Shown here: positions 25,728 to 25,876 of the stretch, piece after piece
How the letters are laid out: every line of letters starts with the position of its first letter
Position numbering within the stretch: position 1 is the first letter of the stretch
Assembly: GCA_047974375.1 (NCBI GenBank)
Contig: JBKECF010000090.1
Coordinates: forward strand, 1 to 25,876
Origin: JBKECF01 sp047974375
GTDB taxonomy: Bacteria; Bacillota; Clostridia; Lachnospirales; CAMZNU01
Direction of reading: 5' to 3'
Length of the DNA: 25,876 nucleotides
Notes under the pieces: model-generated
The model's database searches: none
What the model was told of the DNA's origin: nothing
Seen by the model: only the letters and a program-made list of their open reading frames with translations
Program-made: the position numbers and the translations under genes

Positions 25728-25759
25728 TTAGGGAACTCACCAAATGGTAAATTCCCTAA
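25728..25759 (-). other. hairpin in the leuB-ilvD spacer
   Basis: TTAGGGAA (25728-25735) and TTCCCTAA (25752-25759) form an 8-bp stem. ACC (25739-25741) and GGT (25746-25748) continue it beyond a 3x3 internal loop with a 4-base apex. On the transcribed minus strand it is followed by A, not T, so it is not an intrinsic terminator. It may protect or process the operon mRNA. Confidence 0.55.
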
Positions 25760-25776
25760 CATTATAAAAGTTAAAA

Positions 25777-25876
25777 CTAAATATTTTCTAATACTAGTCG
25801 TCCCATTTCTTTTGTTCCAACTTTTTTCATTCCACTAGACATAATGTCACCTGTTCTATATCCATCTTCTAAAACT
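25777..25876 (-). CDS. leuB: 3-isopropylmalate dehydrogenase, C-terminal end (runs off the window)
   Basis: The last 32 codons of a gene that starts beyond the right edge. They read VLEDGYRTGDIMSS and then GTKEMGRLVLENI before a TAG at 25777-25779. This is the characteristic LeuB/IDH-family C-terminus (GYRTxDI followed by a GT-x-EMG helix). LeuB oxidatively decarboxylates 3-isopropylmalate in leucine synthesis. Its position directly before ilvD fits a leuB-ilvD-ilvB-leuA operon. The identification rests on a short but distinctive stretch. Confidence 0.85.
   Translation of the reverse strand, partial: VLEDGYRTGDIMSSGMKKVGTKEMGRLVLENI

Noticed and set aside
25679..25776. T-box or amino-acid riboswitch before ilvD
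   Set aside because: The gap is about 100 bases with one simple hairpin, no T-box sequence and no terminator; any leader control of the operon would lie beyond the right edge.

Overview
This is an AT-rich window from a low-G+C Gram-positive bacterium, most likely an anaerobic member of the Clostridia (Lachnospirales-like). The support is strong AGGAGG-type ribosome sites, MecA, lipoprotein signals with no outer-membrane genes, a glycyl-radical enzyme with its activase (oxygen-sensitive chemistry), and a clostridial-style leuB-ilvD-ilvB-leuA operon. I cannot name a genus or species from sequence alone.

Left end (1-2.0 kb) is decayed. It holds the 3' part of a DinB-type Y-family polymerase gene broken by one frameshift, an inverted gene for a secreted protein broken by two frameshifts, and a 5'-truncated Rpn/PD-(D/E)XK transposase-nuclease remnant. 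All three frameshifts look like single missing bases, so true decay and sequencing error both need considering.

From 2.1 to 4.8 kb, a membrane-anchored PEGA-repeat protein overlaps by 4 bp a lipoprotein GH3 (NagZ-like) glycosidase. Both carry Thr/Pro linkers, which suggests a cell-wall-facing pair. From 4.8 to 8.8 kb on the minus strand are an AraC-type regulator, a glycyl-radical enzyme of unassigned substrate with a Cys-Gly-Glu active-site motif, and its radical-SAM activase. From 8.9 to 14.9 kb on the plus strand a tight three-gene run encodes a small secreted copper-amine-oxidase-N-like protein, oligoendopeptidase F, and a very large secreted aryl-sulfate sulfotransferase. The last is the most unusual item: two complete AssT units, each with its own His/His/Arg/His set, are fused in one 1275-residue chain.

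At 15.0-15.7 kb is mecA, sharing a convergent terminator with araA (L-arabinose isomerase, minus strand). A 392-bp AT-rich divergent region separates araA from a plus-strand OpuC-like osmoprotectant ABC transporter (ATPase with CBS domains, one permease, one binding lipoprotein). This region has a good promoter in each direction, an 11-bp direct repeat on the araA promoter, and an 11-bp inverted repeat before the transporter promoter.

The right end (20.7-25.9 kb, minus strand) is a branched-chain amino acid operon: leuB (only the 3' end is present), ilvD, ilvB, leuA. No acetolactate synthase small subunit or ilvC lies between these genes. Just after leuA is the start of a PF06541-type permease gene that has an in-frame stop and then runs into a G+C-richer, repeat-containing, structured island (about 20455-20566) that looks foreign to its surroundings.
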